Counted from the stretch's first letter, positions 22,440 through 34,741 are shown. The stretch: 64,000 bases of DNA from Petaurus breviceps papuanus (GCA_028583685.1 JAMXIF010000031.1:10653654-10717653); one strand, 5' to 3'. Notes: a model not told the origin generated them from the sequence alone. A program made the numbers and translations.

Positions 22440-23870
22440 CAACCAGAATCTAATAAGCAAGTGTTAGCTTGGAGTAGGGGCAGGGACATCTGGGGAGGGT
22501 GGATCTCGATATTATTTTCTCCACTAAGAATTAAATAATCTAAAGATATAATTTATTATATTAAAATTCAGATAAAATTTTCATTCTCTCAGCATGTATG
22601 GCACTGGCAGGCTTGTTGCTTACCCTGCTCTACTCCTGTCAATTTGATCTGCTCCATATTTGTCGATTAGCATTTTTATGAAATGTCATTTATTATATTA
22701 AAATGATTTAATTTCCTCCATCTACATTTTCATGGCCCTTCCTCTTTCATGGCTTTTGGATTAAGGCATTTTGCACCCCAGACAAACGATGGAGGTTCCT
22801 CAAGACCAGAGAGGGCATCTTTTATGTGGTCCATGTAGCACAGGGGTCATGGGGAGAATTTAATAAAAGTAAATTGATAACACTGATAACTGCAATATAT
22901 ATATTTCCCTAAAAGTACTGAGACTACTCAGTTTCAGTAGATTCCTTCTTTTAAAGCCCTTGGGAGAAAAGGTGAAGTGAATTTAGGAGATTTGGAAAGC
23001 TAAATTTATTATATACTCACCTTTCAGAGCACTTTAGAAAATTAACATAGTTAAAATTTTTTTTCAAGTGCCTCTCTCCATGCACTCTATGGTATTTTTC
23101 TTATCAACAGCTAAACACCTTCCTTTTGACATACCTCATAACTATAATGTGATAATTCTATTAAATAATCACAGTATATGAGCATCAAGCAAATACAGTT
23201 TTTTGTTGGTGGTGATTAGCATTTATTCCGTGAATAGTTTGGACATCCAGAAAAAAAATGTAGAAATAAAGTAGGGGAGAGGTTAAAAAAAATTAAAATT
23301 TTAAACTCTCAGATACTACAGGTCCTTTTTGGGCTTCCCAACTGACTTAATGGGGAGATATAGTTAGCAATTTTTTCACTCCTCGAAAGCTGGAGGGCAG
23401 AGGTAGTACAGAGCAGACTTCCAGAGGTGAGAGTTGTGGGATAGGTGTGGTTAGAACAGTCCAAGTAGTAGTGAAATTGTTTTGAGAAAGGGGTAGCCCA
23501 TTCCTAAGATGGGCCAGCATCTTCATGACAATTGAGAGTAAAGTTTTGCTCTAGAAGAGACTCCCCTAGCCTGGATGAGGGAATGGGAAATATCAGTATG
23601 ATGGAAGACCACGTGTAGACAGTGGACTCAGATTTCTATGGGGAAAAATCCTCCCCCATCCACCATATTGGAGCCCCTGGGAGTAAAGTCCCATTAATTT
23701 CACCATAGTTATAACTTTGATTATAGGATGCGGGTTACAATACAATCTGTGACATTCGGCTTCCATGAATAAGAACAGGCAACTTAGAAGATGATCCCAC
23801 AGCTACGGTATTTATGTCATGTGCCTTTGCCATAAGACTCCATGCTATTTAGTCTAGGAAGGCACAATGG
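22440..23870. other. Repeat-poor block
   Basis: There are no recognised repeats. The section 22520-22750 is AT-rich with repeated 'tttattatattaaaat' at 22553-22566 and 22689-22703. It could include conserved non-coding sequence, but nothing here proves it. Confidence 0.35.
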
Positions 23871-23877
23871 TGCTAGA

Positions 23878-24090
23878 GATAACAACAACTGGCAATTATG
23901 TAGTGCTTGGAAATTTGTAAAATAACACATATAAACTATCTTATTTAAACCTCACAATAGTAAGCTAGTGATTATTTTCCCCATTTTACAGATAGGGAAA
24001 CTGAAGATCAGAGAGGGAAAATGATTTTTCCATGGTCAGGTAGTTAGCAAATGTCAGAGGTTGAAATGGGAACTAAGCCTCTTAAGTCCA
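23878..24090 (-). mobile_element. MIR-like SINE (class C)
   Basis: It has 'ggcaattatgtagtgcttgg', 'aacctcacaatagtaag' and 'cattttacagatagggaaac'. Confidence 0.65.
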
Positions 24091-24204
24091 TTCATAAGGC
24101 CAAGATGTTTCTCCAAAAAAAAGTAGAGGACAAATGAAATCAGCAAAGACTGGAAGAATTAGACTATTTCATCTTAAAAGAACAAGAAGACTGAGAGGTG
24201 ATAC

Positions 24205-24430
24205 TGTATTTTCTAATCAAGGCCTTCCATACCCCTTTCATTTAAGATCCTATTCATCTTTGAAGACCAACTCAATCTCTGTTTCCTCTGTGAAGTCTTT
24301 CTATAGCACATTGTTTGATCTCTCCTTGTTACCCTATATTAATTATTGCTTTTACCACTCATTTAGCACTTGGCATGGGCAACTTTATATTTCAACTTTT
24401 GTTTTTCTGTATTATGCTCTCTATTATAGA
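24205..24430 (+). mobile_element. L2 LINE 3' fragment
   Basis: It has 'agatcctattcatctttgaa' and 'cctctgtgaagtctttctat', a diverged L2 3' region. The 154-codon open frame at 24134-24598, the longest in the window, is this fragment running into a microsatellite. Confidence 0.5.
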
Positions 24431-24550
24431 TTATATATTTATGTATATGTAAATATATATAGGTATATACATATATGTGTATTTACACACACATGCCTAC
24501 ATACACATCTATATACCCATCCTTCTATCCATCTATCCATCTATCTGTCT
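24430..24550 (+). repeat. (TA)/(CA)/(ATCC) microsatellite
   Basis: It runs from tatatgtaaatata through acacacatgc to catctatccatctatc. Confidence 0.9.
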
Positions 24551-24596
24551 TCTCCATCAGAAGAAAGACTATTTTTTTATACCTCTTTGTATCCCT

Positions 24597-24700
24597 AAAG
24601 GTAGGGTAGCATAGTAGATGGCAAGTTAGCCATCATGCTAAGTTTGGCCTAAAACATACTGGCTGTGTGACCTCACACAGATTACCTAATTTCTAATGCT
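24597..24700 (+). mobile_element. SINE class C, 5' part
   Basis: It has 'ggtagcatagtagatggcaa' and 'ggctgtgtgacctcacacag'. Confidence 0.5.
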
Positions 24701-25264
24701 CAAGACAACTTTTTTCTAATATTCTAAGTTGCAGAGAAGGCACTGACCTAAATAAGGAGTAGCCTCACCTGTGAGTTCAGCATACTATATACTATATGTC
24801 ATCACAGGCCCAGTCCCTGGCCCCTACCCTTATATATTCCCAGCAAGTGAAAGAGTATCTTGCATAGACACAATAGCAGATTCTTTGCATGGATATTAGT
24901 AAGGGATAAAAATTTTATTACCTTTCTTTAGTAATAAATGCTTACTATTAATGAATATTTAGTAATAACTTTAGTCAGTGTTTATTAATGCTGCTATTGA
25001 TAGGATCAAAGTCAAAGAAATCATGAAGGGAATGGATTCATGCTCTCTAAATCTACAAATGCCAGTATCGATGGAGTGGGGGCAGGGCTTTGGTATTTAA
25101 TCAGTTCGTGTTGTTTCTTTCTTGTGCATATGTTCTGTCTCTCTAATGAGACTGTTAGCAACCTGAGGAAGTTGTCTCAGAATGCATTCTCAATAAATAT
25201 ACATTGAATGGAATTGATGCTTGAAGGACAAAGTACCAAGAAAATTATGTGAGAGGGAAACAGA
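24701..25264. other. Mostly unassigned; L2 terminus near 25140-25215
   Basis: 'gagactgttagcaacctgag' and 'cattctcaataaatatacat' resemble an L2 end on the plus strand. The rest is unassigned. Confidence 0.4.
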
Positions 25265-25455
25265 CAGTAAGGGGGGAAGAGAACCTACTCTACATTCAGG
25301 TGACCTGGGTTCAACTCTCACTTATGATATCACCCATTGGAACCTGGGCAAATCACTTACTGTTCTAAGTTTTGGTTTTCTCATCTGCAAAACGAGGAGG
25401 GTTAAACTGGATGGCCTCTGAATTTCCCATGAGCTATCATTTTTGATCCTATGAA
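25265..25455 (+). mobile_element. SINE class C variant
   Basis: It has 'acctgggttcaactctcact', 'cctgggcaaatcacttactg', 'ttaaactggatggcctctga'. The last phrase is a tail also seen at 32860-32980. Confidence 0.65.
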
Positions 25456-25929
25456 AAGTACTATCTGATGTATTGACTAGTACACTTAGGGAAGTTAGTA
25501 CCCCCAGGAGATTGTACAAGGCGACAACACTTAATAATTATCTGCTGATTTGATTTGAAGCATTTAAATTCAATTATATATGATAATCACAAAGTCATTG
25601 TTAAGACAGCCTCAGAATATAGGTGGGAGTGTATTGTGTGCGTGCATCTTACTAAAGTTTTGAACTGATCATCATTGTCCCCAACAAAACATTCCTGGCA
25701 TCATTGTCAAAGATGGAACATTAGGATGACTGGATAGATGTCTGCCCTGATTCAGTATGACAGTTCTTACATTCTAGAATTGTGGCAAAGAAGGCTAATT
25801 TGCATCAGGACAGAGGAACCCTGTGTAGGCTAGACAGGTTGATGCTATAACATACAGAGGTCATGGGATGCTCCAAGATCCTTAGAGTTTAGAGAAACTG
25901 CTCTCCCTGCAGAGGGATACCCCAGACAA
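25456..25929. other. No recognised feature
   Basis: Unassigned sequence. Confidence 0.4.
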
Positions 25930-26065
25930 ATATCACAATATTTCAGACTTATAGTTCTAGAGCTGGAGGGGACCTCAGAAGCCACCTACTCCAAATCCTT
26001 CATTTTAAAGATGAGTAAGTTAAGATACCATGTCCGAGGTTATCCAGGTAGTCTGGCTAAAGTGG
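25930..26065 (+). mobile_element. SINE class M
   Basis: It has 'gttctagagctggaggggac' and 'cattttaaagatgagtaagt'. Confidence 0.65.
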
Positions 26066-26400
26066 AGAAGGTAGAGAGGAGGGTAAAGTTTCACCAGGAA
26101 ATACAAGTCAATACAGATCTTCGATACATAGACTCAAGAAAAAATATTTTCTAGGGGATCCAGCCTTGAGAGAGAGGGGTGCACACACTGATTCCCATTT
26201 CACATTAGATTGATGTTTTGAATGAATTTATATGAGCTTTTATCTTTTGGGGGAGCAACTTTATTCATTTTTATCAGAAATATTTTTTGAAACAAAAGAA
26301 ACTCAGCATGATGTTTGGCCCTTTGTCTTGTCTTCTTTTTAGATGCATCCTTTCGCTCACTCCTCTTCCCCCTATCTTCTTTACTGTTACAGAATGCCTT
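26066..26400. other. No recognised feature
   Basis: Unassigned sequence. The lysine-rich 73-codon minus frame at 26200-26421 is not supported as a gene. Confidence 0.4.
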
Positions 26401-26419
26401 CCCCTGAATAATTCTCTGC

Positions 26420-26560
26420 AAATGTTATTTTCATCTTACGGGTGAGGAAACTGAAGTTCTGGGAAGTGATTTTTTTCCCCATGCCACACGGAGAGTTAAG
26501 TGGAAGAAGATACTATTAAGGTCAGAGTTCTTTCCACTCTATCACCTTGTATCTCTATAA
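26420..26560 (+). mobile_element. Old SINE fragment (class M or C)
   Basis: It has 'cttacgggtgaggaaactga' and 'ccactctatcaccttgta'. Confidence 0.4.
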
Positions 26561-26904
26561 TCTAGACAAGAAGGGCTACATGGGTTTGACGGAGGAAGTG
26601 GAGATTTCTGGGAGCTGGAAAGGTTAGGCAAGATTGAACCAAAAAGTCAGAACTTGATTTGGACCTTAAAGAGCAGAAAGCATAGCTGCAACCTCTGTCC
26701 AAAGATAACACAGGCAGAGAGTGCTTATTTTGATTTGATTTGTTTAAGCGTTCTTTAAGTTGGAGGGGAAAGGAATTAGGAGAGGGTAAACTCTGTGCCT
26801 GGCATTCTTGGCTTCACCAGCTAATTTTTGAAGAAGACAGTTGTACCATGCTATGGAAGTCAGGTGTGTGCCACCTTAAATGGAATCTAAGAAGAAATGT
26901 AATG

Positions 26905-27059
26905 GGGGAGTGCAGCTAGGTGGCGCAATGGAGAGAGCACCAGCACTGGAGTCAGGAGGACCTGAGTTCAAATATAACCTCAGACACTTGACACTTACTA
27001 GCTGTGTGACCCTGGGCAAGTTACTTAACCCCCACTGCCTTGAAAACAAACAAAAAAAG
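26905..27059 (+). mobile_element. SINE class A
   Basis: It has the head 'gcagctaggtggcgcaatgg', the core 'gtgtgaccctgggcaagtta' and a short tail with A's. Confidence 0.85.
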
Positions 27060-27766
27060 AAATATAGGCTGAGATTGCCACCAAAGTATCACTGTAAGAC
27101 TAGGGAACCCCATGCATACTTTTTGTCACTGTATCCCACAGGAATTTTCTGCTTTGTCTTTCTGGCTACACTGTTTACTCTTTGAAAGCAAGGAACCATT
27201 TCTTCTTTGGATTGAGTCATTTCTCTTTGGGAGTCAGCAATACAGAGAACCAGACAGTCTGGGTACATAGTAAAAGATTATTACTAATCATTAGAAAACT
27301 TTTTAGAAAATTAGAAAATCCTGAGAAGATACAAGCAGGCTTATAGTTTTCTTTAACAATTCAAGACAACACTAGAGATCCCTTGAGAAAGCTTCAGTTT
27401 TCTCATTGACCATCCTGGTGCACTTTTACCTTAATTTTCCAATGAAACAGGACACGTATTTTGTTAGAATTTTCACAACCAACAGTGACTGTGTGTAGTT
27501 TTTATTGAAGGAGAGATAAATATCACAAAACGATCTGTGATTTCATAGGCATGTGAACTTCCTCCTCCAACTCAAGTCATATCCCATTTGTAACTTAGTA
27601 AATAATGAGTCTTAGAGAGTTGCCTGAGACTCAGAGAGCTTAAGTCAGAGCCAGAAGAGTTAGAAATGAATGTGAATCCAGTTCTTGATACTACATTATA
27701 TTAACTGTCAATCTCTGCAATATATTACTTTAAATGAATATGTTCATACTTGTTTATCATTCACTT
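27060..27766. other. No recognised feature
   Basis: Unassigned sequence. A weak SINE-like stretch lies near 27600-27680. Confidence 0.35.
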
Positions 27767-28003
27767 GTTTTCAGTTGTGTCTGACTCTATGCGACCCCTT
27801 TTGGGGTTTTCTTGACTAAGATACTAGGGTGGTTTGCCATTTCCTTCTCCAGCTCACTTTACAGATGAGAAACTGAAGCAAACAGGGTTAAGTGACTTGT
27901 CCAGGGTCACACAGCTATTAAGTGTCTGAGGCCTGATTTGAACTCAGATCTTTTTCTGACTCCAGGTCTGATACTTTATGCACTGTGCCAACTAGCTGCC
28001 CTA
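27767..28003 (-). mobile_element. SINE class B
   Basis: Reversed copy, from 'ttttcagttgtgtctgactc' to 'actgtgccaactagctgccc'. Confidence 0.85.
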
Positions 28004-28924
28004 TTGTTCATACTTTAAAAATATTTTATTCTATTTTAAAGCCAATTAGTGTGGGACTCTATCCTCACTGGTGGAGATCAGTGTCTTGTGCTTGCATGGG
28101 TAGCAAGGTAGAATTGGTGAAAACTGTCCCCAAAAGCAGGGGTGGTGGTGTCACTGTGTGGCTCAAAGGAAGGCAGAGCAGATATCTCTAGCATATTCTC
28201 TCTCTACCTTTCTCCAAGGAAAATGTTAATTCCTGTCAGGATGGGAAGGAAGAAGTAGAGGTCAGAAGCTTGGCCACTCTGTTCTCCTCAAAGAGATGGG
28301 GCACTGAGCTAGAATTATGTCTATCTGCTCCCTTATATATTATTAGTATAGAGGATGTGATTTTAGCTAACTTCTGATTGCTGCTTATTTAATGGAGGGA
28401 GGATGACAGCAGCTTTATATCCAAGGTTTGACACTCTTCCCACCAGATTTCAATCCACAATGAATATACATAAGACAGTAAATAGCAAAAAAAAACCCAT
28501 TTATCCAAGTCAATAGTAAAATGGAAATCAGAGAAAGTATCCATTGGAGAATATATGCCAGCTAATGCAGAATGAAGGAACTCCCCCTTTGGGACTGAGG
28601 TAACTCAGCTCAACCAAGAAAGAGAAAGAGTCGTAAATTTCACTTTCTCGTAAATTTCCTGTTCTCTGAAGTCTCTAGCATAGCAAGCAAGGGGACAGGG
28701 ATGTGACAGGGACTGTCAGTCCCTCTCCTGTCGGCTTCTTCCCAGAGTCTTGTCCTGCAGAATTCTGAACTGGCTTTAGCATTTTGCATCTTCTCTCTCC
28801 TGTATAGATTATTTATAGCTATCTTGTTCAACCAGTAAGGCTAGTGTGAATCAGGCATGATAGCTTAGTGATATAGCTATTTTGCCACTATACAAAATGT
28901 TAAGTAAATGGTAAAAAGCTCATA
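28004..28924. other. No recognised feature
   Basis: About 0.9 kb of unassigned sequence. The 60-68 codon frames are not supported. Confidence 0.4.
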
Positions 28925-29110
28925 GCTCTTAAAGATCATAAATCTAGACCTGAAAGGGAATCTCAAAGACCCCTAGTCCAATGCTCTTACTGTACAGATG
29001 AGGAAACTTAAACCCACGGAGATGAACCAATTTGCTAAAGTCAGACAAGTGGAAAGTAACACAGGTAGGATTTGAAAACAGGTCTTCCACCTGCTAGATG
29101 CAGGATGCTC
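28925..29110 (+). mobile_element. SINE class M
   Basis: It has 'aatctagacctgaaagggaa', 'tgtacagatgaggaaactta' and 'acctgctagatgcaggatgc'. Confidence 0.65.
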
Positions 29111-29204
29111 CAGAGGAGCCATTACTTTTCTTCTTCTCTTAATTTTCAAAAAATGAAAAAGGGCTATGTTGTTACCAGTCATCAGGATAGCAACTGTGGT
29201 GATA

Positions 29205-29490
29205 TGCCAATCAATCAGAAAGTAAGAAATTATTAAGCACCTACTATATGCCAAGCATTGTTGTAGGTATTGAGGGTACAAAGACAAAATTGAAATTTTC
29301 CCTAACCTTAGGGATAAAGCCTGGCATTCTACCAAAGGAGATGTGTACACTTATGGATATATACAAAATAGAAAGAGGGTAATTGGCCCAGAGTGGGGAA
29401 ATCTTGGCACTCATGGGCATCAGGAAAGTCTTCATGTACAATACTGCACTTGAGCTGGGTCTTATGGCACTTAAGGATTCTAAGAGGAGG
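29205..29490 (-). mobile_element. L2 LINE 3' end
   Basis: It has 'aattattaagcacctactat', 'attgagggtacaaagacaaa', 'acttgagctgggtcttatgg', the reverse strand of L2. The hydrophobic 125- and 137-codon minus frames over this region are read through L2 and AT repeat. Confidence 0.65.
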
Positions 29491-29499
29491 AGGAGAGGT

Positions 29500-29632
29500 G
29501 ATATAAAAATAAAAATAAATAATATATAAATATTATATATGAAATATATAATATATATATAAAATAAAATATATATAAATAAAAAATATAAATATAAATA
29601 TAAAAATAAAATAGAAATAAAAAAGGTGATAA
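29500..29632. repeat. (AAAT)/(TA) low-complexity repeat
   Basis: Only a and t with rare g over about 130 bases. Confidence 0.95.
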
Positions 29633-29864
29633 AAGCCAACACTGAACATGGTGGCATTAAGCACTATTTAATGACACATTGTTCCTCAAATTTAGAACTC
29701 AAGAATACACTAATTGATCATACACTGAACTGGATAAAGGGACATAACTTCTGTTACTGACATTAAGCATTGAGGAAAGGTATCTATGTGCTCTGCGAAA
29801 ACCTAAATAATATATTAGGCCATATGCAACAGACCAGAGTTTATCCTACAAATGATATACCGAT

Positions 29865-30290
29865 TCAGAAGACATTTACTAATGGTCTACTGCTAGATTC
29901 AAGGTTCTCTTCTAGGTGTTGAGAATTAGAAAGATAGATGTGACACAGACCTTGGTCTCTAGTGTCTAAATGGAGAGAAAAAAAGGCATGTATTGAAGTA
30001 ATTTTGCTATAAGGAAATATAATGAATGCAAAATACAATGTATTATGAGGGGAGAGATCCCTTTTAGGGAGGAGAAAAGAGGGGTCAGGGTATAATTTCT
30101 TTTTAAAACTGATTGCACATGAAACTGCAAATGTATTATGTACAATGTGCTATTCCTTTTAAATATATAATAAAGTTATGTATATTTCTTTTTTCCCTTC
30201 CCTCCACACCCCCTTTCTTTCCTCAGGGAAAACTTCCTGAAGGAGTTGCTGAGTTGACCTTGACAGAAGGTAGGTCCTCCATCAGATAGA
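29865..30290 (-). mobile_element. L2 LINE, part 1
   Basis: It has 'cttctaggtgttgagaatta', 'agggaaaacttcctgaagga', reverse-strand L2, with unassigned sequence at 30085-30215. Confidence 0.5.
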
Positions 30291-30309
30291 GATGAAAGTG
30301 AAGAGACAA

Positions 30310-30530
30310 GCCCATGCTATAGAATTTTGGGCTGGAATGGACCCCAGAGACCATCTTGTCTATGTCTAGGGATAGGGGTTTGCAGGCTTCATCACATAGT
30401 GAAAAAGGTCCAGGTAAGACACCTTGACCTAATACAATCCCCTCATTTTGGAGCTGAAGGAAATAAGGAAAGGTAGTTTGAAAACCTAGATCCCTGACTC
30501 CAAAGCTAATGTTCTTTCTGCTGTATTATT
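30310..30530 (+). mobile_element. SINE class M inserted in L2
   Basis: It has 'attttgggctggaatggacc', 'cctcattttggagctgaagg', 'ctttctgctgtattattctt'. Confidence 0.55.
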
Positions 30531-30535
30531 CTTCC

Positions 30536-30985
30536 TTTCAGGGATTAGGTTTTGTATGAACAAAGGCATGGATAGAGAATAGTATAAGATAAGAACAGAA
30601 GATGGAGAGTAGTCCAATTCAGCTAGAATATAGACTGTATGAAAGAGAGTGTTATGAGATAAGACTGATAAGAGAGGCTGGAGCCAGGTGCCAGGATCAG
30701 GGATTTATATTTTATTCAGCAGGCAACAGGAAACCACCAAAGGTTTTGTAATGAATGGAGTGACATGTTTTGGGAACATAACTCATGCGGTCTACTGAAG
30801 AACTGACTGGACAAGGGAAAAGGAGAAACTGAGGCCTGAAGATGATTTGGGAAGAAGGGAAGGGGAAAAGAGAAGGAAACAAGAGATGATGTCCAAGTAG
30901 AACTTGCCAACTGGACATGGGAGCTGAGGGAAGAGAGACATGTCAAAGCCATAGCATATCAAAGATACATTGTAATTCTTATAAG
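30536..30985 (-). mobile_element. L2 LINE, part 2
   Basis: It has 'aacaaaggcatggatagaga', 'ggctggagccaggtgccagg', 'ggagtgacatgttttgggaa'. These are in the expected order of the reversed L2. Confidence 0.65.
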
Positions 30986-30989
30986 TCAT

Positions 30990-31950
30990 AAGGATGTTAA
31001 GTGGCAACTAGTGCTCTATTTGCCTAAATTAATATACCCCTTGATTCAGTGGATAGTGTTGCCTCCCCCACTCTTAATGCTGTGATAATGGAGTTTTGTA
31101 ATGTGTAAAAGGATTATTTCAATCCAATCAGCAGGTGCTGGGATCAGTGTGTGTCAGACAAACACTTGCTAATCCTTTTTCTTACAGCTTCCAGCTGCCA
31201 AAGGTGCTCAATGAAATCCAAATGAAATAGCGGACTACAACCTGGTGTGGACTGACGCAGGTTTTCAGCTCGGTTAACGCTCCTGAAAATTACATGTTAT
31301 CTTGACCTTTGTGAGCACGAGAAAGGATGGGGTGAGATCTTGAGAGGGGAGAGGCAGGAATGAAGGGGAAAAAGGGGAAATAAAAAGAAGTCCCCAAAAT
31401 GGAATCCTAAAATTGTTTTTAAACATTTTAAAATAAACAAACCCCAATGTAAGACCTCAAGTTTAAGACAAACACCCTCTTTGACCATCTGTCCCAGTCC
31501 CCACTACAAGCACGTTTCTGGAAATGAGATTTACTGAAGGTTCTAACTTTAGGCTACAAACAATGGCTTCACAGAAACTCTCTAGAGATGATCCTCTGCC
31601 TTGAAGGTGGACAAAAAAAGAAATTGAAACAGCACTGATGAAAATTTAGCCCTAAGAAGATATTGCCATGAATGAACTTCTGTTAATCCATCTTCTCTGT
31701 TTTGGTGGAAGGTTAGTTTTAGTAAGAATACAATTATTCTTAGAAAAGGCTTCTTTCTTAAGCTTCCCCTTGCTTTCCTGATTTGTATAGCACAATGGAC
31801 TCTAATTTGCTGATGTTATAAATCAAATCTCTTGTCAAAGCAAAGAATAAAGTCCATTTCAAATTTTCCTCCCTCATGAGATTATTTTTAGAATTTGTGT
31901 TTTATAATAAGATGGACTTAAATTTACGTTCATTAAAACTGGGACCAAAA
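30990..31950. other. Repeat-poor block, possible regulatory sequence
   Basis: No recognised repeat. Section 31060-31330 is unusually mixed in composition, with CpGs ('ggactgacgcagg', 'cagctcggttaacgctcctg'), an E-box (cagctg) and 'tccaatcagcaggtgctggg' (CCAAT-type box). This is a candidate for conservation, not a proven element. Confidence 0.35.
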
Positions 31951-31954
31951 ATTC

Positions 31955-32065
31955 TGTAATAGGGTAGGGTGCTATTCCATAGTGCCATTTTGACAGCATA
32001 GCGGGCACTTCTAATGCCTCCCAATAGTAGATGCTTAATAAAGGTTTAGTGAATTGGATTGATGA
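31955..32065 (+). mobile_element. L2 3' end
   Basis: 'agatgcttaataaaggttta' followed by attggattgatga. Confidence 0.4.
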
Positions 32066-32344
32066 TATTTCTACTTAAACCTAAAAGTAGCTGATTTATC
32101 TTGACTAAGACATTAAAACTCAGTGTTAATAATATTCTGGTTCAAAACCAAGTTTTTAAGTCAGAACAAGAAAAGGTGAAAGGGAAAACTGGAATCCCCA
32201 GGCTTCCCAGATTTCTTAGAGAGATTTAAGAAGAATGAAGTAGTTGACTAACGTCACAGAAAAGGTAATTTAGTTGACTAGTACCATATTTTATAGTTTT
32301 TGGCATATTTTCTGTATTACATGTCAAACATAAGGTATTTGAAA

Positions 32345-32500
32345 TTAACATTTTAAAGTATAGATATATAAAGTATATATACTTATATACATAATATATA
32401 TTTATATATAAAGTATATACACACACAGACAACAGGCCTAAGTTAAAGTAAAATATATATATGCACATATATATGTATGTGTACACACACAGAGACAACA
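32345..32500. repeat. (TA)/(CA) microsatellites
   Basis: Runs of tatatacttatatac and acacacacagaca, in two adjacent similar units. 'gtatatacacacacagacaa' and 'gtgtacacacacagagacaa' hint at a local duplication. Confidence 0.8.
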
Positions 32501-32509
32501 GGGTTAAGT

Positions 32510-32859
32510 GATGTCGAAGAATTGTGTGAAGCTTTGCAGGAAGTAATAATTTCAAACTATATAGTTGCACTGAACTGAATCTATGCTAATGATCAGGGAA
32601 AGGGTCAGAAAAGCTATCCTGGGGCAAGCCACCTACTCACTAAACAAGGATACAGGGGATTCTCTTTGCTACTATTCCATTCTGAGTCATACTGTGATCC
32701 TGCCTTCCTAGGTACCTGACTTACTCAACATTTTCATAAGGTAATGGTAGAGAACACAGAGTTCTAGCTCTACCAACCCAAGGAATTAAAATGAATGATA
32801 GATAACCAGAAATGAAAGAGCCAGGAACTAGACAAGGCCAAATCCTCCATCATATAATA
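32510..32859. other. No recognised feature
   Basis: Unassigned sequence. Confidence 0.4.
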
Positions 32860-32980
32860 TCAGTGTGTACTTTAGGAGGCCACTGGGCTTTGGTTTACTC
32901 ATCTGTCAAACACAGGGGTTGATTTGAGGCCCTTGAAGGGCCACTAAGGTCCCTTCCAGATCTAAAATTATGATGTAGCT
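32860..32980 (+). mobile_element. SINE 3' fragment (class C variant)
   Basis: It has 'tactcatctgtcaaacacag' and 'aaggtcccttccagatctaa'. Confidence 0.5.
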
Positions 32981-33754
32981 ATCAGAGTTTGCTTACTACC
33001 TTCTTCTTTGGGAAAAGTAAATGTCTGTTTTTGGAATTCAACTGCATGACCTAAAAGATATAGGAATGAGCTGTAAGGACAATGAACAGAGTAAGTGAAG
33101 GAAACATAACAGGCTCTGACATCTTTGGGGGTGGTCTGTGTTTTTTAGCGGGGTGGTTCACACAACTCTATTTTTAAGAGGAAAACTGACTCATTGGTTC
33201 CCTTAACCTACTGAATTGGAAAGTATTAGAAAAAGATGAAGGTGGTTTATGAAAACATTGTACATTAGTACTAGAACTGGTGGTACTAACAAATGGTGGC
33301 TGAAGCCTTTATGGGTTGGAAGTTCAAAAAAATGATTTATAAGTCTAATTACCTTTGAAAATTATTTTAAAGTAATTGTTATAAATGGTTTAAATGGTAT
33401 CCCATATTGTCTTTTCCTAGTAATCACCTCATCATAGGATCAATGTTATCTACCTTCACTCCTTCATTATGAAGGCTTTTAAATTCCCTATATAGTTAAA
33501 TTATATAGACTTTAAAAGATAGTCCCCAAATGAAACCAAGAAAAGTCATAGAAAATGAATGGATACAGTGAGTCATAGAAATAAAATATAGAAAGGTGAA
33601 AAATCAGACACAACTGATATTTCCAGCATTTGTTTTGAGGCTGAAAACGCTGTGTAAATAGGTATTCCATTGCCATCAACCAGCATTTAATTGTATTAAT
33701 ACCTCTAATGAAAAAGTTTATAATAGACTCAGATCAAAGTAGTAGCAAATGTTC
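32981..33754. other. No recognised feature
   Basis: Unassigned AT-rich sequence. Confidence 0.4.
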
Positions 33755-33841
33755 TCTCTCTCTTTCTGTGTGTGTGCGCATGTGCATGTGTATGTATATA
33801 TATGTGTGTGTAAATGTATATGTATATAAGTATATGTGTGT
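33755..33841 (+). repeat. (TG)/(TA) microsatellite
   Basis: tgtgtgtgcgcatgtgcatg through tatatgtgtgtg. Confidence 0.9.
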
Positions 33842-34069
33842 GTTGTTCAGTCATTTCAGTCTTCATAACCCCATTCTTGGCAAATATACTGATGGTTTGT
33901 CATTTTCTTCTCCAACTTATTTTATAGACGAGGAACTAAGGCAAATGGGTTAAGTGACTTGTCCAGGGTCATACAACCACTAAGTGTCTGAGGCTAGATA
34001 TGAACTCATGAAGGTAAGTCTTCCTGATTCCAAGACCAGCACTCTAACCACAGTGTCACTTGGCTGCCT
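33842..34069 (-). mobile_element. SINE class B
   Basis: Reversed copy, 'ttgttcagtcatttcagtct' to 'agtgtcacttggctgcct'. Confidence 0.8.
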
Positions 34070-34158
34070 ATATGTAAATACATATAAATTTATTATGTAT
34101 GTATACATGTGTATATGTGTGAATGTATGTGTATATAATGTGTGTATATGTATATGTA

Positions 34159-34214
<56 letters not shown>
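34070..34214 (+). repeat. (TG)/(TA) microsatellite
   Basis: A tgtatgtgtgtg block followed by more than 35 bases of pure (TA)n at about 34175-34214. Confidence 0.95.
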
Positions 34215-34218
<4 letters not shown>

Positions 34219-34457
34219 GACAGCTAGAGTTAGGAAGAAATGAATTCAAATCTGGTCTCAGATACTGTGGGACATTGGTCACACAGTGTTTTAACCTCTG
34301 TCTCAGTTCCTTTATCTGTAAAATGAGAATTCTAATAGCTTCTACCTCCCGGGGTAGTTGTGAAAGTCAAATAAGAGAATATTTGTAAAGTTCTTAGCAC
34401 AGTGCTTGGCACACAGTAGGCACTATGTAAATGTTAGCTATTATTGATTATTATTAT
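34215..34457 (+). mobile_element. SINE class C
   Basis: It has 'gacagctagagttaggaaga', 'ctttatctgtaaaatgagaa', 'cacacagtaggcactatgta' and a (ATT)n end. Confidence 0.8.
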
Positions 34458-34570
34458 ACATGTATTTACATGTGTATATACATATATACACACATATACA
34501 AACTTTTCACCCACACATTCTTATTTTTTTTTAACAGGTACCAATGGGAAGATTAAGATATTGTATGGGG

Positions 34571-34735
34571 GCGGGGTGGCTAAATGGCTCAGTGAATAGA
34601 GCACTGGCCCTGAAGTCAAGAGGACCTGAGTTCAAATCCAGCCTCAGACACTTAATACATATTAGCCATGTGACCTTGGGCAAGTCACAACCCCAATTAC
34701 CCTGCCTTCCCCCCTCCAAAAAAGGAAAAAAAAAT
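34571..34735 (+). mobile_element. SINE class A, first of an adjacent pair
   Basis: It has 'tggctaaatggctcagtgaa', the core 'gaccttgggcaagtcac' and the tail 'ccttcccccctccaaaaaag'. The bases before it (agatattgtatgggg, about 34556-34570) recur after the second copy. Confidence 0.85.
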
Positions 34736-34741
34736 TGATTT

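Noticed and set aside
24134-24598. 154-codon open frame, the longest in the window
   Set aside because: It runs from L2-like sequence into a TA/CA/ATCC microsatellite, is Tyr/Ile/His-rich, and has no domain or splice context.
29244-29657. 125- and 137-codon hydrophobic minus frames
   Set aside because: They are read through an L2 end and an AT-only repeat; the hydrophobicity comes from composition.
34175-34214. Open frames with repeated Tyr/Ile and His/Thr residues over the TA/TG repeat
   Set aside because: Microsatellite translation artefacts.
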